DNA of 64,000 bases, taken from NCBI GenBank assembly GCA_944472155.2, contig OX235273.1, positions 86,918,793-86,982,792 on the forward strand. Direction: 5' to 3'. Source of the DNA: Trichobilharzia szidati (lineage: Eukaryota; Platyhelminthes; Trematoda; Strigeidida; Schistosomatidae). Positions within the stretch are counted from its first letter, which is position 1. Every line of letters starts with the position of its first letter. Positions 13,626 through 24,940 of this stretch are shown here, in pieces. Position numbers and translations under genes: made by a program. The notes below the pieces were generated by a model. That model saw only the letters and a program-made list of their open reading frames with translations. It made no database searches and had not been told where the DNA came from.

Positions 13626-13830
13626 GATTTCATCATGAGCTGACATCAGTTAGAGAACCACTGGAAAACCTGGGTGTACTGGACAACTGTTTCGTCCTAG
13701 TTTGGGACACTTCATCAGTACGCACCCACTGCCAGGATTCGAACCCAGGACCTTCTGGTTACAAGGCGAGCTCGTAGACCATTGAGCCACTGGGATCCGA
13801 TCCAATGGTCCTTGAATTGTGTAAAATATG
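13626..13830 (-). mobile_element. Beta-family hammerhead SINE
   Basis: The minus-strand head has A-box TGGCTCAATGG and B-box GGTTCGAATCC. The hammerhead-like module has stem I GTACTG/CAGTAC (13716-13721 with 13676-13681), stem II GTCC/GGAC perfect (13694-13697 with 13705-13708) and GAAAC. The box between stem I and stem II reads ATGAAGT instead of CTGANGA, so cleavage is unlikely. Confidence 0.82.
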
Positions 13831-15103
13831 TGAAATCTTTTTCATTTAGCTTTTATACAAAACATCTGCGAATTATTTTTAGTTCCTGTGATGCCTGGAG
13901 ATTCTTTTCAAAATCATTTTATTGCGTGCAAAGAAAAAAATCAACAGTCATTAATTTATTTAGTTTAATCCACCTTGCACATCCACGAAATTGACTAACC
14001 TATAAATCTGTATATACATTTTAAAAAATCTTCTTTTTGGCTTATCTATTGCATCTTATAATTATAAATGTGTGTGTGTGAAAATCAATGATTTGCGAAA
14101 TATGCTTAGTTGTTAGTTGGTTAGTTAGATGGTCAGTTATCCTATTGATTTCTAGGTGTCTTCTTGTTTAGGAATTGAAAATTGGTCAGTCAATATGCAC
14201 ATATATGCAGCCTTATGTGTACACATACAATAATGTGCACTCCTCCTTTATATTACTGTATTCACAAATTTATTTCTGTTAATAATTCAATTAGGGGAAT
14301 AAACAGTAATATTCGTATGAGCAACTGCAGGCTTACTGACACTTAATCCTTATGAAGTAATTGCTAGTAAGGCTTAGTAATAATTTAGATTTAAGACAAA
14401 GATAAAGTTACGCAGCTTGTTTAGGAAGCATTTCGAGTCGTGTCTGAACTCCTAGAACATTGAATAATTTTCATTAACATCCCAAACTATACTAATTAAA
14501 AATATTAAACAGGTACTAGTCAGGTAGATCTCACAAATATTGCAGGCATCATTAATGCTGACATACATTTACTGTTGTCATATTAGTTGAAAAAATTGCA
14601 TTATATATTAGAAATAACGGATATCAACTAACATCACTACTTTATAAGCCTGTCACTAATATTTTAATTGAGGTAACCCTAGAGAGGGATACCTACTTCA
14701 AGAACTGGGAAGAAATTTGTTAACCGCATTGTTTGCTTTACATATTTCAGCAGTTGGGTAATTTCCTATCAACTGATTACGGAACTAATCCTTTTCGTTT
14801 GTGTAAGTAGTTCATTTGTTGTTTGCAGGAATACGCCATGTTGCTACTTGACTATCTTTCAGAATGAAAGTATTTCCCTTTCCGTACGAAGCAATTAAAA
14901 AACATGTTTTTATAGAGCTGAAATACACTAAACCTTCAATCAGTTTCATATATACAATAACACCATGAAATATGCAGTTTCTGTGTTACTTGTAGGTTTT
15001 ACGTCAAAGTGATTAAACAGCCAGCCATCTTGATTTTTCAATAGATGAAGGGGATGAAACATGATAACTAAGTATCTAATATGGTGCTACAGGAGATCAA
15101 TTG
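13831..15103. other. Intronic, nothing recognised
   Basis: AT-rich intron. A short TG repeat lies near 14070. No gene or repeat family identified. Confidence 0.5.
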
Positions 15104-15282
15104 CGAGCCCCGATATCTCAGTGGTAACGTCTCTGAATGCAGCACTGGGTAACACGGGTTCGAATCTCAGAAGGGAAATGAGTTCCTTTAAGATTGAAGA
15201 TACGCCTTGCTGGCGAGTGCCAATAAGCACGAAACTTAGGTCCAAGGCTTCCTGCCGATTGCCTCCAACCATCTAATAACAA
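15104..15282 (+). mobile_element. Gamma-family hammerhead SINE
   Basis: A tRNA-like head (A-box-like ATCTCAGTGG, B box GGGTTCGAATC) is followed by a hammerhead fold at 15205-15247: stem I CCTTG/CAAGG, box CTGGCGA (15210-15216), stem II GTGC/GCAC with loop CAATAA, GAAA at 15231-15234, near-palindromic stem III ACTTAGGT, and GTC cleavage site at 15240-15242. Only the invariant A6 (here G) is off consensus. Confidence 0.85.
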
Positions 15283-15719
15283 CATGATAACCATGCTGAT
15301 TCACTGTTCAGTACTAAGCATGATGATAAATGAAAACAAGATGATCTTGAAAAAATTTTATGTATTACTCGACACATGCTTTCCCATTATGAATGTTGCT
15401 GATTTTCATTGTAAATGATATAGAATAGCATAAGCAACTTTGCTGACAACTATTAGATCTCGATCAGCCGTAAATGAATGACCTATCCTGTGTTAGTTAA
15501 AACCAACTTTTATGACATGAATGCATTGATTACTTTAGGCGTCTGATTCTTTCGCATATTTCCTCTGTATCTTCAAACAGTTTCGAGTTTCTTTTTCAAA
15601 ATGATTCCTTATCTCAAAATAAATTTAAACTTGTTTTTGTAAAGGTTTTGACAACATGTTTGAAACTTATTACTGTTCTATCTATAAACGTGCTTGTTGA
15701 ACTTAAATTAGGCAGTGTT

Positions 15720-16745
15720 AGCCGACATAAGATTAGGCTGGAAAGTAGATACAGGTAATTATACCAATCCACGGGGTCTTTGAATGTGAGTTGGAGTCAT
15801 GCAGGGAGGTCTGGACCGGCTGACTGGGGTCCCGAATGACTAAGAACCAATGAGTGGAGAGTGTTGCCAAAATGGCTCAAAATCATTCGCAGTGTCACAG
15901 ATGCATTCACACTTTGTGGACTCGAAGGTCCATTAAGTTATTACTACTGCCCATTTAATGGTTCTTTCCCCGTACATCTCCGTTCATTACAGTTTATCTG
16001 AATTTCGGTTTCTCTACATTTGTGTGTGTTTGTTTTATAACGTGAGTGAATTTGAACTGGTGTACTTTACCGCAAAATTCTACATTGAACCTCAATCATT
16101 TGGTCGGACTTACTTACTTACCGATACTTAGAATTGTTAGAAGATTTTTATCTCTTCCTATCAATCCCTCATATGTGCTGCGCACATATGTTGATGTATG
16201 TATCGAATACTTTATAGCGAGTATATTTTAACGCTTATAATACGTCAAAGGAGTTTGAATTGGACCATAAAAATATAGTCAATAAAATCTCAATTGTTTG
16301 TTATTGAAACTATGTGACTTATTTTACACAGAGGAATGGTTTGACGAGAATTCGTCTGTTGTATTAGACACAAAACCAACACTTAAAACTACCGCATTGT
16401 ATAAAGATGCACCATCAGACATATTGAATTTAAGGAGAGTAACTATTATAATCCAGCTATTTCAGTGTCTTAAACAGGGGATAAATTGTCCATTTATCTG
16501 TTGAATACATTTCGAGGGATCCCTCAAAGTGCAGAATAGTCAATCGGTACCCACCCTTACCTGATATATCTTTCATGTTGTGCTTTGGATATAATCAATA
16601 AACAGTGTACTAATTTAATCTTCACAACCTCCATCATTGGAGGTGGGAAAAGCTGAAATGTGTGGTTCCTTGTTATCTTTATGTTTTCATCTTTTACTAC
16701 TTTAATAATAATAATAATTCACTTTAAGTTGTTAAATGATGTTAT
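15720..16745 (+). mobile_element. LINE 3' end (second LINE lineage); inverted partner of 5155-6490
   Basis: The plus-strand C-terminal coding remnant (15720-15910) and long 3' region match the minus-strand copy upstream of exon A over about 1 kb. It ends in (AAT)n near 16705-16720. Dead copy in the intron between exons A and B. Confidence 0.75.
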
Positions 16746-17761
16746 CGCCAACCATTGTGGTCCGATTTAATGACTCATAATTTTCACCCTGTGACTGTCT
16801 TCAAGGTAATGGTTGTTCTGAAGGTTTTTGAGCGAGCTGGTTCAATCTGTAAGAATAAAAATTTAGAATAGATTTAATGACCATGCTCGATAATATATAA
16901 ATATTTATCTCACCTACATCACCGACAATTGTGTTTTGAAAATATTACTCATCATTACTTCGAGCAATAATGGCATACGAAATACTTTCATATTCAGAAG
17001 TTAGCATATTTATATAGTGTAGTCCTTTGTAGCTATGTCTGCCAGTGCGTGAGTATTTTCTATTTAAATTACTTTTTTGAAAAGTTGTTTTATTTGATCA
17101 CTTTTGGGTATGTTAAAGTGCTAGTTAAAAGTATCATTGAATACCTATCTTTGAAAACAGTCATAGAGGATTGTGGAAAACCAAGGTTATTTGATGCATC
17201 AGAGTTTCATATTGTTAAAGAATAGTTTTAATTACCTTTACACAAGTGTATACCACATATCTCCGGTCGTTACATGTTTGTGTATGTTTTTGCCACCTGT
17301 TTAAATTATTGGGCTACTTTTCTGTATAACACATCGAATTTGATGTATTTCCTGTTACTTTATTGATTCACTTAAGTCTTTGAATAACAGTCCATGCTCA
17401 TCTGCATTGTAACCTGACTTGCAACCTATGACTGTGCATTTCTTGAAGAGAATGAAGGCTAAACATTGTAGAACATTGCAGAGTGTTTCAGGCTGAGCAG
17501 TAGTGCATCAAATCATATGCTATCTATCATTATTTTTTTCCTTGAATGTTCTGTCCAAGGAGTGTACATTTTCCAAAATAATAATAAGCAGTTTTCTATA
17601 ATGTATATGCATTTGAAGTACTGTAACGTTTAACTAAGCTATTATACTGTATTGTATTTGATTACTTTAAGTGGTTAAGTTTTGACTGAAAGTAAATAAA
17701 ACTACTACAAGAGTAGTCTATAAATAAATTTTCTACATTTCTTTGTCGTGTACTATTATAG
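16746..17761. other. Intronic, nothing recognised; ends in exon B acceptor
   Basis: AT-rich intron leading to the TATTATAG acceptor. Confidence 0.55.
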
Positions 17762-18567
17762 CCTTCAGACTCTATTGCAAACGATGGCTCCAGCAATTCA
17801 AATTTAATCAGAGTCTCTCATAAAGAATATGATAAAGATTTGCAGTCTTCCATCTTATCGACTGCAACAAATCATATGCACTTGAATAATTCATCGAGTA
17901 CAGCTCCGTCATCTCCTGTCGGTGGTGTACAGTCAATTCGAAAGAAATACAACTCAATAGCTCACTCATCACCGCCTCCATTGCAACCACAATCAGGACA
18001 TAATGTTACTCATCAAAATTCGAAAGATGGACAATTTCAACAATCCCCAGCTCAGTCACCAATACCTAGCGATAAAATGAGTTCTCCGTCAATTAACAAT
18101 GCCAATGTACTGCGTGAGAAAACGCGTAATAATGGTACAACAAATTTGCAATCAGATGTAAACGGACAAACTGTTAAATACTCTACTCAAGAAAATTCTC
18201 GTATTAGATCTGAAGTTAGAAAACCTCGTTTAGATGGCTTGAAAACTGTGGACACTTTAACCTGTGGAAGTCCTGTATTGACATCGTCTTCTTCATCTAC
18301 TGCTAACAGTCCAATTTTATCTCATGCAGCCTTATCTAATGCTCCACCAACTAGTCCTACATCAGGAACAGCGCATCAACCATGGCGTGTAAAATTAAAT
18401 AACTTGAAAATGTCATTTTTAGGTTCACCAAGATTTCACAGGAAAAAATCATCACTTATTCATACAACTGATCAGTTGAGTGAAACTCCTCCAAGTAGTC
18501 CAAATTCTTTTTCACAAAGTCAATGGAGAAACTCAGGACGTTCATCTGGTTTAGAACCTTCTCCCTT
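17762..18567 (+). CDS. BRSK: BRSK/SAD-family kinase, exon B with the SFLGSPRFHRKK block
   Basis: The acceptor is TATTATAG before 17762 and the donor is GTAAGT at 18568. The exon starts in phase 0, matching exon A, and ends with two bases of a Leu codon. It encodes about 268 residues. Most are Ser/Asn/Gln-rich linker, but near the end (about 18383-18450) it encodes a Trp followed by basic residues and then SFLGSPRFHRKK. This is the hallmark block of BRSK1/2 and SAD-1 (SFLGSPRFHRRK in vertebrates), and it is followed by a Ser/Pro segment as in those proteins. BRSK kinases control neuronal polarity and synaptic vesicle clustering in other animals; a neuronal role here is inference. A LINE copy (18695-19355) starts 127 bp after the donor. 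Confidence 0.92.
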
Positions 18568-18694
18568 GTAAGTGATTAAATTAATTATTATCTTACTTTA
18601 TCACAACTCTTATGATTGCAGTGCTTTAATTGTCTAATAATACTGACTTTCGTAAACAAACTCTTTCAATAGCCAGTCCTGGACAAAATGAATT

Positions 18695-19355
18695 ATTTAT
18701 TATTTATTGTTCCCTTGGGTTCCTAGTGGAACATAGGGCTTCAACTGCACGTCTCTCTTCTGCTGTACTTTTCACTTGCATCCAAGTTAGTCCATGCTGT
18801 TTCAACTCCTTTTCACACGATCTCCTCCATGTCACTCTTGGAAGTCCCACTCGCCGCTTCCCTTTCGGGTTCGACTCGAGCACTGGCCTGACGTGCGATG
18901 TCACCCAGTGGCCTCCTCAGCGAGTGTCCAATCCATCTCCACTTTCCCCTGCATATTTGTTGGGGGATTGGTTCCTGTTTCGTTTGTTCCCATAGTTTCT
19001 TGTTGGTGATTCTTTCCGGCCATCTGATCTTGAGTATAGAGCGAAGACAGTTGTTGATAAAGGTTTGCAACAGGCTGTTGGAAATATTCTTTGTGACCCG
19101 CCGTCAAGTTTCTGATCCGTATAGAAGAACTGACTGACTTGACGTTTGTATTGAAAATCCGAATTTTGTTGTTGATGCTAAGTGATGAACATCTCCAGAT
19201 TGATTTGAGGTCGATGAATGTGTTTCTCGCCTTCCCGATTCTCGATTTGACATCCTCGTCCGTTCCTCCTGTAGTTGAGACAATGCTCCCTAGATAAGTG
19301 AATGAAGTAACCTCTTTCAAATCCCTCCCGTTGATGGTGATTGGCGCTGGATGCA
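18695..19355 (-). mobile_element. RTE-like LINE 3' fragment with 16-bp TSD
   Basis: The minus-strand reading has SFTYLGSIVSTTGGTDEDVK, KWRWIGHSLRRP and KRRVGLPRVTWRR blocks, broken by frameshifts. The 3' hairpin is GTTCC-ACTA-GGAAC. TSD CTGGACAAAATGAATT lies at 18679-18694 and 19356-19371. The long exact TSD suggests a fairly recent insertion into the exon B-C intron. Confidence 0.93.
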
Positions 19356-19937
19356 CTGGACAAAATGAATTGACTTTAATAATTTCTAAATGTCATGAAT
19401 TTAAACCTTTTGAGTTAAATGTAACTCCCAACTGACAAAGATAGAATAAAGATAGACAATATACATTGTAACATAAATGTGAATCGCTTGAAGTGGACAC
19501 AATTAACGACAGTAAGAAGATAACACAAAGCAAGTATGAGAATATAACTCCCAGAAGAATTTGAGGATTAAGATAAGATGTTAGATTGTTTGAGAAAGGC
19601 ACACAATAGATATATATATATATATACATGCTATGGTTATCGATTTTGAACCATGTCAGGGAAAAATTTAGCACCTTAGAAAGTCAATGAAATGCATGCT
19701 TTTATTACTTAACTAACATCTTTTTAAGACTAGACAAGTGAATTTAAAAGAAATATTTAGTTTTAATACAAATTGGTTTATTCCCCCTCTCCCCATTTAA
19801 ATCTCGGCAATAACATGAAAACACGTGGATTTATTGTAACGCACAGTAAACTTCCACCACACTTAAATGTACAGTGAATGGAAAGGATTTCTTAATGGAG
19901 TGAAAATTTTCTATAGTTTGGTTTGTAAGGGTTAGTT

Positions 19938-20305
19938 ATGTTTTTACGAGTTGATCACGGATTGATATCAGTTAGAGAACCATTGAAAACCAGGGAGTAC
20001 TGGACAGCTGCTGTTTCATCCTAGTTTTGGGAATCTTCGGCAGTACGCACCCACTGCCAGGGTTCGAACCCAGGACCTTCCAGTTACAAGGCAAGGTTGT
20101 ATACCATTCAGCCATTGGGACCCGATTCAATGGCTCATGAATTCTAACTTCTACCAATTCGTGATTTAGTGCGACCCCAACCATTGTCGTTAGTGGGACA
20201 TTCATCCACACACGTGACATCTAATTGGACCTCACTGGTCATGACTTCTCACTAGAACTCCAGGAAACTCCATCCTGTAGCAAGTCACTAGCGAGCATCA
20301 GAAAA
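19938..20305 (-). mobile_element. Beta-family hammerhead SINE, near full length
   Basis: This shows the beta unit layout on the minus strand: 5' part (20305-20130), tRNA-like head with TGGCTGAATGG and GGTTCGAACCC, then the hammerhead near 19990-20050 with stem I GTACTG/CAGTAC and box CCGAAGA. Stem III carries a 3-nt insertion. It ends 130 bp before exon C. Confidence 0.82.
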
Positions 20306-20433
20306 TTTCCTTAAAATTCTTAATTGTTACATTAATTAAGTGTATATATATCATAACTAAGAGTCTATAACTGATCTATTTGATTAACATATATGCTTAA
20401 ATATTCTCTTACTTATACAAATTTTTACTTTAG

Positions 20434-21175
20434 ATTAACGCATAAATCATGGTTCAATGGTTTTCTGACAGCAGCATCTGGTCATGTAATTACTAAAGGC
20501 AGTCAACATGCAGCGAATGCAGCCGCAGCTGCACAAGACTCAGCTGCATTGGCAATATCAATTCAATCAAAATGTAAAGAAGAAAATGAAAAGATTAAGG
20601 AAGAAAATGAACAAAGTGAATTGCATCATGAAAAAGATGCTAATTCGGATAAATTGTCTGAACAGATTTCAACTAGTAGTGAATTAACAGAAAGTTGGAA
20701 GAATTCAAGTGTAATATTTGATGGAAGTAATAATAGTAATAATAATAATAATAATAGGACTACTAATACTAATGTTTCAGAGTCACAATATTCAACCTCT
20801 CAACCTTCTTCACCATCATACTCAACAGTTTCAGATGGTGTAGTAAAGTCTCATCATCACTATCATCATACGCATCATTATCCACATCACAGTCAATTAC
20901 AACACCAATCACATCATATCGGTGCTACAACTGATACACAGTTCATTTCTAGTCAATTACACTCTTCAGATTTTAGTTCAACTGCTAAACCGATTGAAAG
21001 ACGAGGATTTAAACCATTCACATCTCCACTCACCAATACTGTTACTGCTACTACTAATAATAATGCAAGTAGTAGTGGTACATCAGGTGGAGGTAATGCA
21101 CCACCAGAAGAGACGAACCATGTAGTGATGGTGAAAGGTCGTGCTCTGAACAGACTTAAAGCAGAACTTGTACAG
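20434..21175 (+). CDS. BRSK: BRSK/SAD-family kinase, exon C (KSWFNGF block plus long insert in the C-terminal domain)
   Basis: The acceptor TTTACTTTAG ends at 20433 and the donor GTAAGA starts at 21176. The first base completes the Leu codon left open by exon B, and the exon ends in phase 0. It opens LTHKSWFNGF, matching KKSWFGNF at the start of the C-terminal regulatory region of BRSK, and closes with HVVMVKGRALNRLKAELVQ, matching the next family block (VVIKDKPLSSIKADIVHAF in vertebrates). In vertebrates these two blocks are about 10 residues apart. Here roughly 200 residues intervene: an Ala-rich stretch, a charged Lys/Glu stretch that could form a coiled coil, an Asn run coded by (AAT)n near 20735-20757, a His cluster near 20850-20920 and a Gly/Ser stretch. 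The insert is in frame and has no stop, so it looks like real protein-coding sequence. Confidence 0.92.
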
Positions 21176-21644
21176 GTAAGAGATTTTATGGTGCCTAAGG
21201 TTATTTTTTGCTTGTCTAAACTATCAGTCATTTAAACTTTTACGATAAATTGTTAATTTCACATTAGTTTTGTAACCTTATTTTTTTTCCCCTAATTCTA
21301 TGCCTATTCGTGTGTGGGAGAAAAACTGTGTCTGCATAATTGTCTGTCCATCGCTATTTGTAACATTTTTATCAGGAAAACTGTTTTCACATGATTTTAC
21401 ATTTCTGTATGCATATATTTGAATAATTACCTGCTTGATTAATTCTCTAGACTAATTTAAATGTGACTGGCAAATAGTATTGTATTTTGTTACATAAATG
21501 CTTTACTTCATAACTAGGCAGTACTATATCAGTATACGTGTGTCGTATAACGTGGTATTGGAAAGCGACACAGTATTATATGCGTCCAAACCAAGTTCAC
21601 TTTTAACAGTTTGAAAAAATTTGGGCATTGGGTATACGATATTC

Positions 21645-22985
21645 ATTATAATAAAGGTTTTTGTATTTCCCAATGAATGAAAAACAAAACGATATTGTTT
21701 TTACTGACGTTTCGCTGTTTAATGCTAATAGCTTTATCAAAGTAGATTATTAAACCGGAATTTACAAAATCTCAGCATATATATAACAAAGAGTTAAGGG
21801 GTGAGAAAATAGACTTAGGTCAAGTTAAAAGGACATATTGGAAGTTAAAATACCAATGAAGATCACTAAACCAAATAACAAAGGTAATAGTACATCTGTT
21901 ATGGTATCAAAATAAAGTTTACTAACTTGATCATCGTTCGTCAATCTGGGGTCATTTTTCGTTGTCAAGTTGGTCATTTGGTAAAGATAACAAAATCAAG
22001 TGTAGATTGTTGGATTTGATCAGTGTTTAAAATTATAAAGGCAGTGTGTGTTTACATAGTGAACTTGCATATCACATTCGTGTTGATTTTGTCACTTCAT
22101 GGGGGAGGGAGGTGTTGTAACCAGGTCAGATTCTGTTTTAGTCCATCATTCCTATTCAGGCAATTTGGATTCCACTTGATATGAAGTGCTTCTGATATTA
22201 GACGTTCTTTATGATTTCTGAAGTTTTTCTGGATGATGATTTCAATATTGTCAAAATCAATTTTGTGACCTGATTCTATAGCATGTAGACCTATGGCTGA
22301 TGATTTTTCAAGTTTTGTAGTTCAACTGGATTTCTCGGTGGTCGAACAGATGCTCTACGGTGTTCATTTCTTCTGATTTTGATTTCTCGAGATGTTTGTC
22401 CGATGCATATCGCATCACATTCCAAGCATTTTATTTTATAGACACAATTAGATAGAGAATCTTTAGAGATCTGGTTTTTTATATGGACAAGATTGTTTCG
22501 TAATGTGTCTGATGTTTTATAGAAAACTCTAATGTCGAGCTGATTGAGTACTCTTCTGATATCATCTGACGTCTCTGCTTTATATGGAATGACGATTGTC
22601 GAGGTCCATGTTTTCGGAATGCGTTTTCGGCCATACTTAATATCTGTGTTGATTTTGTTGATGAAGTTCCATCGATAGTTGTTTTGCTTGAGAGTTTCAG
22701 TAATGTTTGATATTTCTTCTTCTTTTTTTCTCAACCGTTATCAGAGAGTGTGCTCGTCTAAGAAGACTTGAAACAGCTGAAATCTTTGCGCTGATGGGGT
22801 GTGATGATTTGAAGTCTAAATATTTATTTGAGTGGGTTTTCTTCCTGAATATGGATATACTAAAGTGTCCGTTTTCCTTTCTCTTAACTAGGCAGTCTAG
22901 AAATGGTAGTTCACCGATGTCTGACTCTGCTTCCTAAGTAAGAAAATAAACGGTGTATCTCCCAGAATCCATTTCAGACTAACGA
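21645..22985 (-). mobile_element. Penelope-like element: RT thumb, GIY-YIG endonuclease and hammerhead-like 3' end
   Basis: From right to left, 22930-22740 encodes the end of the RT domain (ELPFLDCLVKRK style). Position 22734-22291 encodes a linker and the GIY-YIG core (VYKIKCLECDAICIGQTSRE, then RRNEHRRA). Position 22290-22100 encodes the C-terminal part (EALHIKWNP style). A frameshift in an A run near 22735 and another near 22300 break the frame. The 3' UTR ends with GAAACGTC (complement of 21706-21713) beside a GCT/AGC stem. PLEs pair an RT with a GIY-YIG endonuclease; this copy lacks the RT core. Confidence 0.88.
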
Positions 22986-22993
22986 ACGGTGAT

Positions 22994-23189
22994 CAAGTTA
23001 GTAGCACAGTGGTTAGGACTCCCGCCGGCCATGCACATGGTCCGGGGTTCGATTACCTGCCGACGCACACCCGATATCTATGGTTGGCCTGTAAAATTTG
23101 GGCTACCGATATCCATGCTGAAAATTCCATACTTCTACCAAAAGTACTGTGTGGAATCAAGCTGTAAACAAAAATAATAAAAAAAATCT
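22994..23189 (+). mobile_element. SINE-2 (tRNA-headed) copy
   Basis: The head has B box GGGTTCGATTACC-type (mutated) and the body reads ACCCGATATCTATGG to GTGTGGAATCAAGCTG, then an A-rich tail. It sits exactly between the minus-strand PLE piece and the plus-strand PLE 3' end. Confidence 0.85.
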
Positions 23190-23460
23190 TTATTTTGATA
23201 CCATAACAGATGTACTATTACCTTTGTTATTTGGTTTAGTGATCTTCATTGGTATTTTAACTTCCAATATGTCCTTATAACTTGACCTAAGTCTATTTTC
23301 TCACCCCTTAACTCTTTGTTATATACATGCTGAGATTTTGTAAATTCCGGTTTAATAATGCTACTTTGATAAAGCTATTAGCATTAAACAGCGAAACGTC
23401 AGTAAAAACAATATCGTTTTGTTTTTCATTCATTGGGAAATACAAAAACCTTTATTATAA
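23190..23460 (+). mobile_element. Penelope-like element 3' end, inverted relative to 21645-21918
   Basis: About 270 bp are the reverse complement of 21645-21918 with few differences. It carries the hammerhead-like motif: stem GCT 23374-23376 with AGC 23390-23392, then GAAACGTC 23393-23400. No coding part is attached. Confidence 0.88.
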
Positions 23461-24355
23461 CGACACAGTATTAACAATTAATTCTAATTTTTGAAGATGT
23501 CTTATACTTCTTGCAGTATACTGTAAATTTTAAAAGTGGCTTTCAGTAGACAATTCAGCTGTGAAGCTGTCAAAATCTACACAACTAACTTTATTAACCT
23601 GTATTTTTTTGTATCATTGAAGAACTCTGACAATAACTGAATTTATGTTGTGATCACCGTTCTACAAAAGTATTATTCAAAGTTTCTATACTATTGAGCA
23701 TCTCATCAGTCGTAGTAGGTGAGAAATCTTGGTTTGTTTTCACTCGAAACACCATCAAGTTGCCATTTTATAATTATCGTAAGTTTTCACAATCTTCACT
23801 GTCAACTAGTTACTTAAGTATAGGAATAATACTCCGAATCATCATACGAACTACTGTTTATTGATATCAGTATTAGATTTTGAGAAAAAGTCTTAGGTTT
23901 TGTTTCAAACCGACATCAGGTAAAGAATGATTCATAACTGAAAAGCTGTCGACACCGACTTTTCGACAGTTCGCAACCATATCCTTAGCAGGGATCAGAC
24001 TCATGACATTCAAGTTACAAGTCTAAAGTGCTTAAGTGATAGACATACTCAGCTGGTAAACTAATGGTTACGATTTAATGAATGTGACAATGTTGAAGAG
24101 TCCCAAAATGTAGCAACTTCGATTGCTGTAGTTTTGTGCAAAGTTCTACGTTAAAATTTCAGTTCCCGAAATTGGAAAAAGTAATGCTTCATGGTTTTTC
24201 CATAATCTTTTAACTGATGTCCGTGTGCAGTGAGAACTGCGGTGATACTCATCAAGTCTGTAAAAAACTACCGTCTGAATAGATATTTTGTTTCAATTGA
24301 AAAATTCGTTTCTTCTTAGAAACTTCATTTTCACCCTATATTTTATGTATAAAAA

Positions 24356-24394
<39 letters not shown>

Positions 24395-24420
24395 TATATA
24401 TATACATATAACGTTAACCC
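23461..24420. other. Intronic, little recognised
   Basis: AT-rich. A vague tRNA-like/SINE remnant may lie at 23940-24080, too decayed to assign. A TA tract starts at 24358. Confidence 0.45.
24358..24410. repeat. (TA)n microsatellite
   Basis: About 25 TA units with one interruption, just upstream of a SINE-1 insertion. Confidence 0.95.
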
Positions 24421-24431
24421 AATACTGACGT

Positions 24432-24660
24432 TGTGCGTCGGTGGCATAGCGGTTAGGGCGCTCGCCGACCATGCACATGATCCGGGGTTCGATCCCCAGC
24501 CGATACACTCCTTTACCTCGCTAAGCCAGAAATAATGCTTGTGAAGGGGAAAGGTTGGGCATGAGGCTAACAACCCCATCCTGTAAAATAAACACTGCTA
24601 CAGAAACTTCGAGCCACTGTTTGAAGCCCTATGTTCCATTGGGGAACGTGAAGGAAAAAA
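24432..24660 (+). mobile_element. SINE-1 copy with 11-bp TSD
   Basis: Plus-strand copy: tRNA-like head with A box TGGCATAGCGG and B box GGTTCGATCCC, body, shared 3' hairpin GTTCC/GGAAC and A tail. TSD AATACTGACGT lies at 24421-24431 and 24661-24671. Confidence 0.95.
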
Positions 24661-24732
24661 AATACTGACGTGAACGGACTTAATTCAAATTAAAACAAGT
24701 AGTCTGCTAAAACATTTAGCTCTACACATGAC

Positions 24733-24940
24733 CGTTGCATCGGTGGCATAGCGGTAGAGTGCTTGCCGACCACGCCGGTGGCCCGGGGATCGATCCCCGA
24801 CTGATGCACTCCTTTACCTTGCCAAGCCAATAGTAATACTGGTAAAGAAAAAAGGTTGGACATGAGGCTAGCAACCTTATCCTGTAAAAATAAACACCAC
24901 AGTTCCACGGGGAATGTAAAGCGGAAAAAATATCATTGAA
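24733..24940 (+). mobile_element. SINE-1 copy with internal deletion near its tail
   Basis: Same head and body as the neighbour 70 bp upstream, but about 40 bp before the 3' hairpin are missing. TSD not evident. Confidence 0.85.

Noticed and set aside
24432..24510. Possible functional tRNA genes (A and B boxes with 7-bp acceptor-like pairing)
   Set aside because: The same head occurs at many sites attached to SINE bodies with TSDs, and the anticodon arm is not a proper 7-nt loop.
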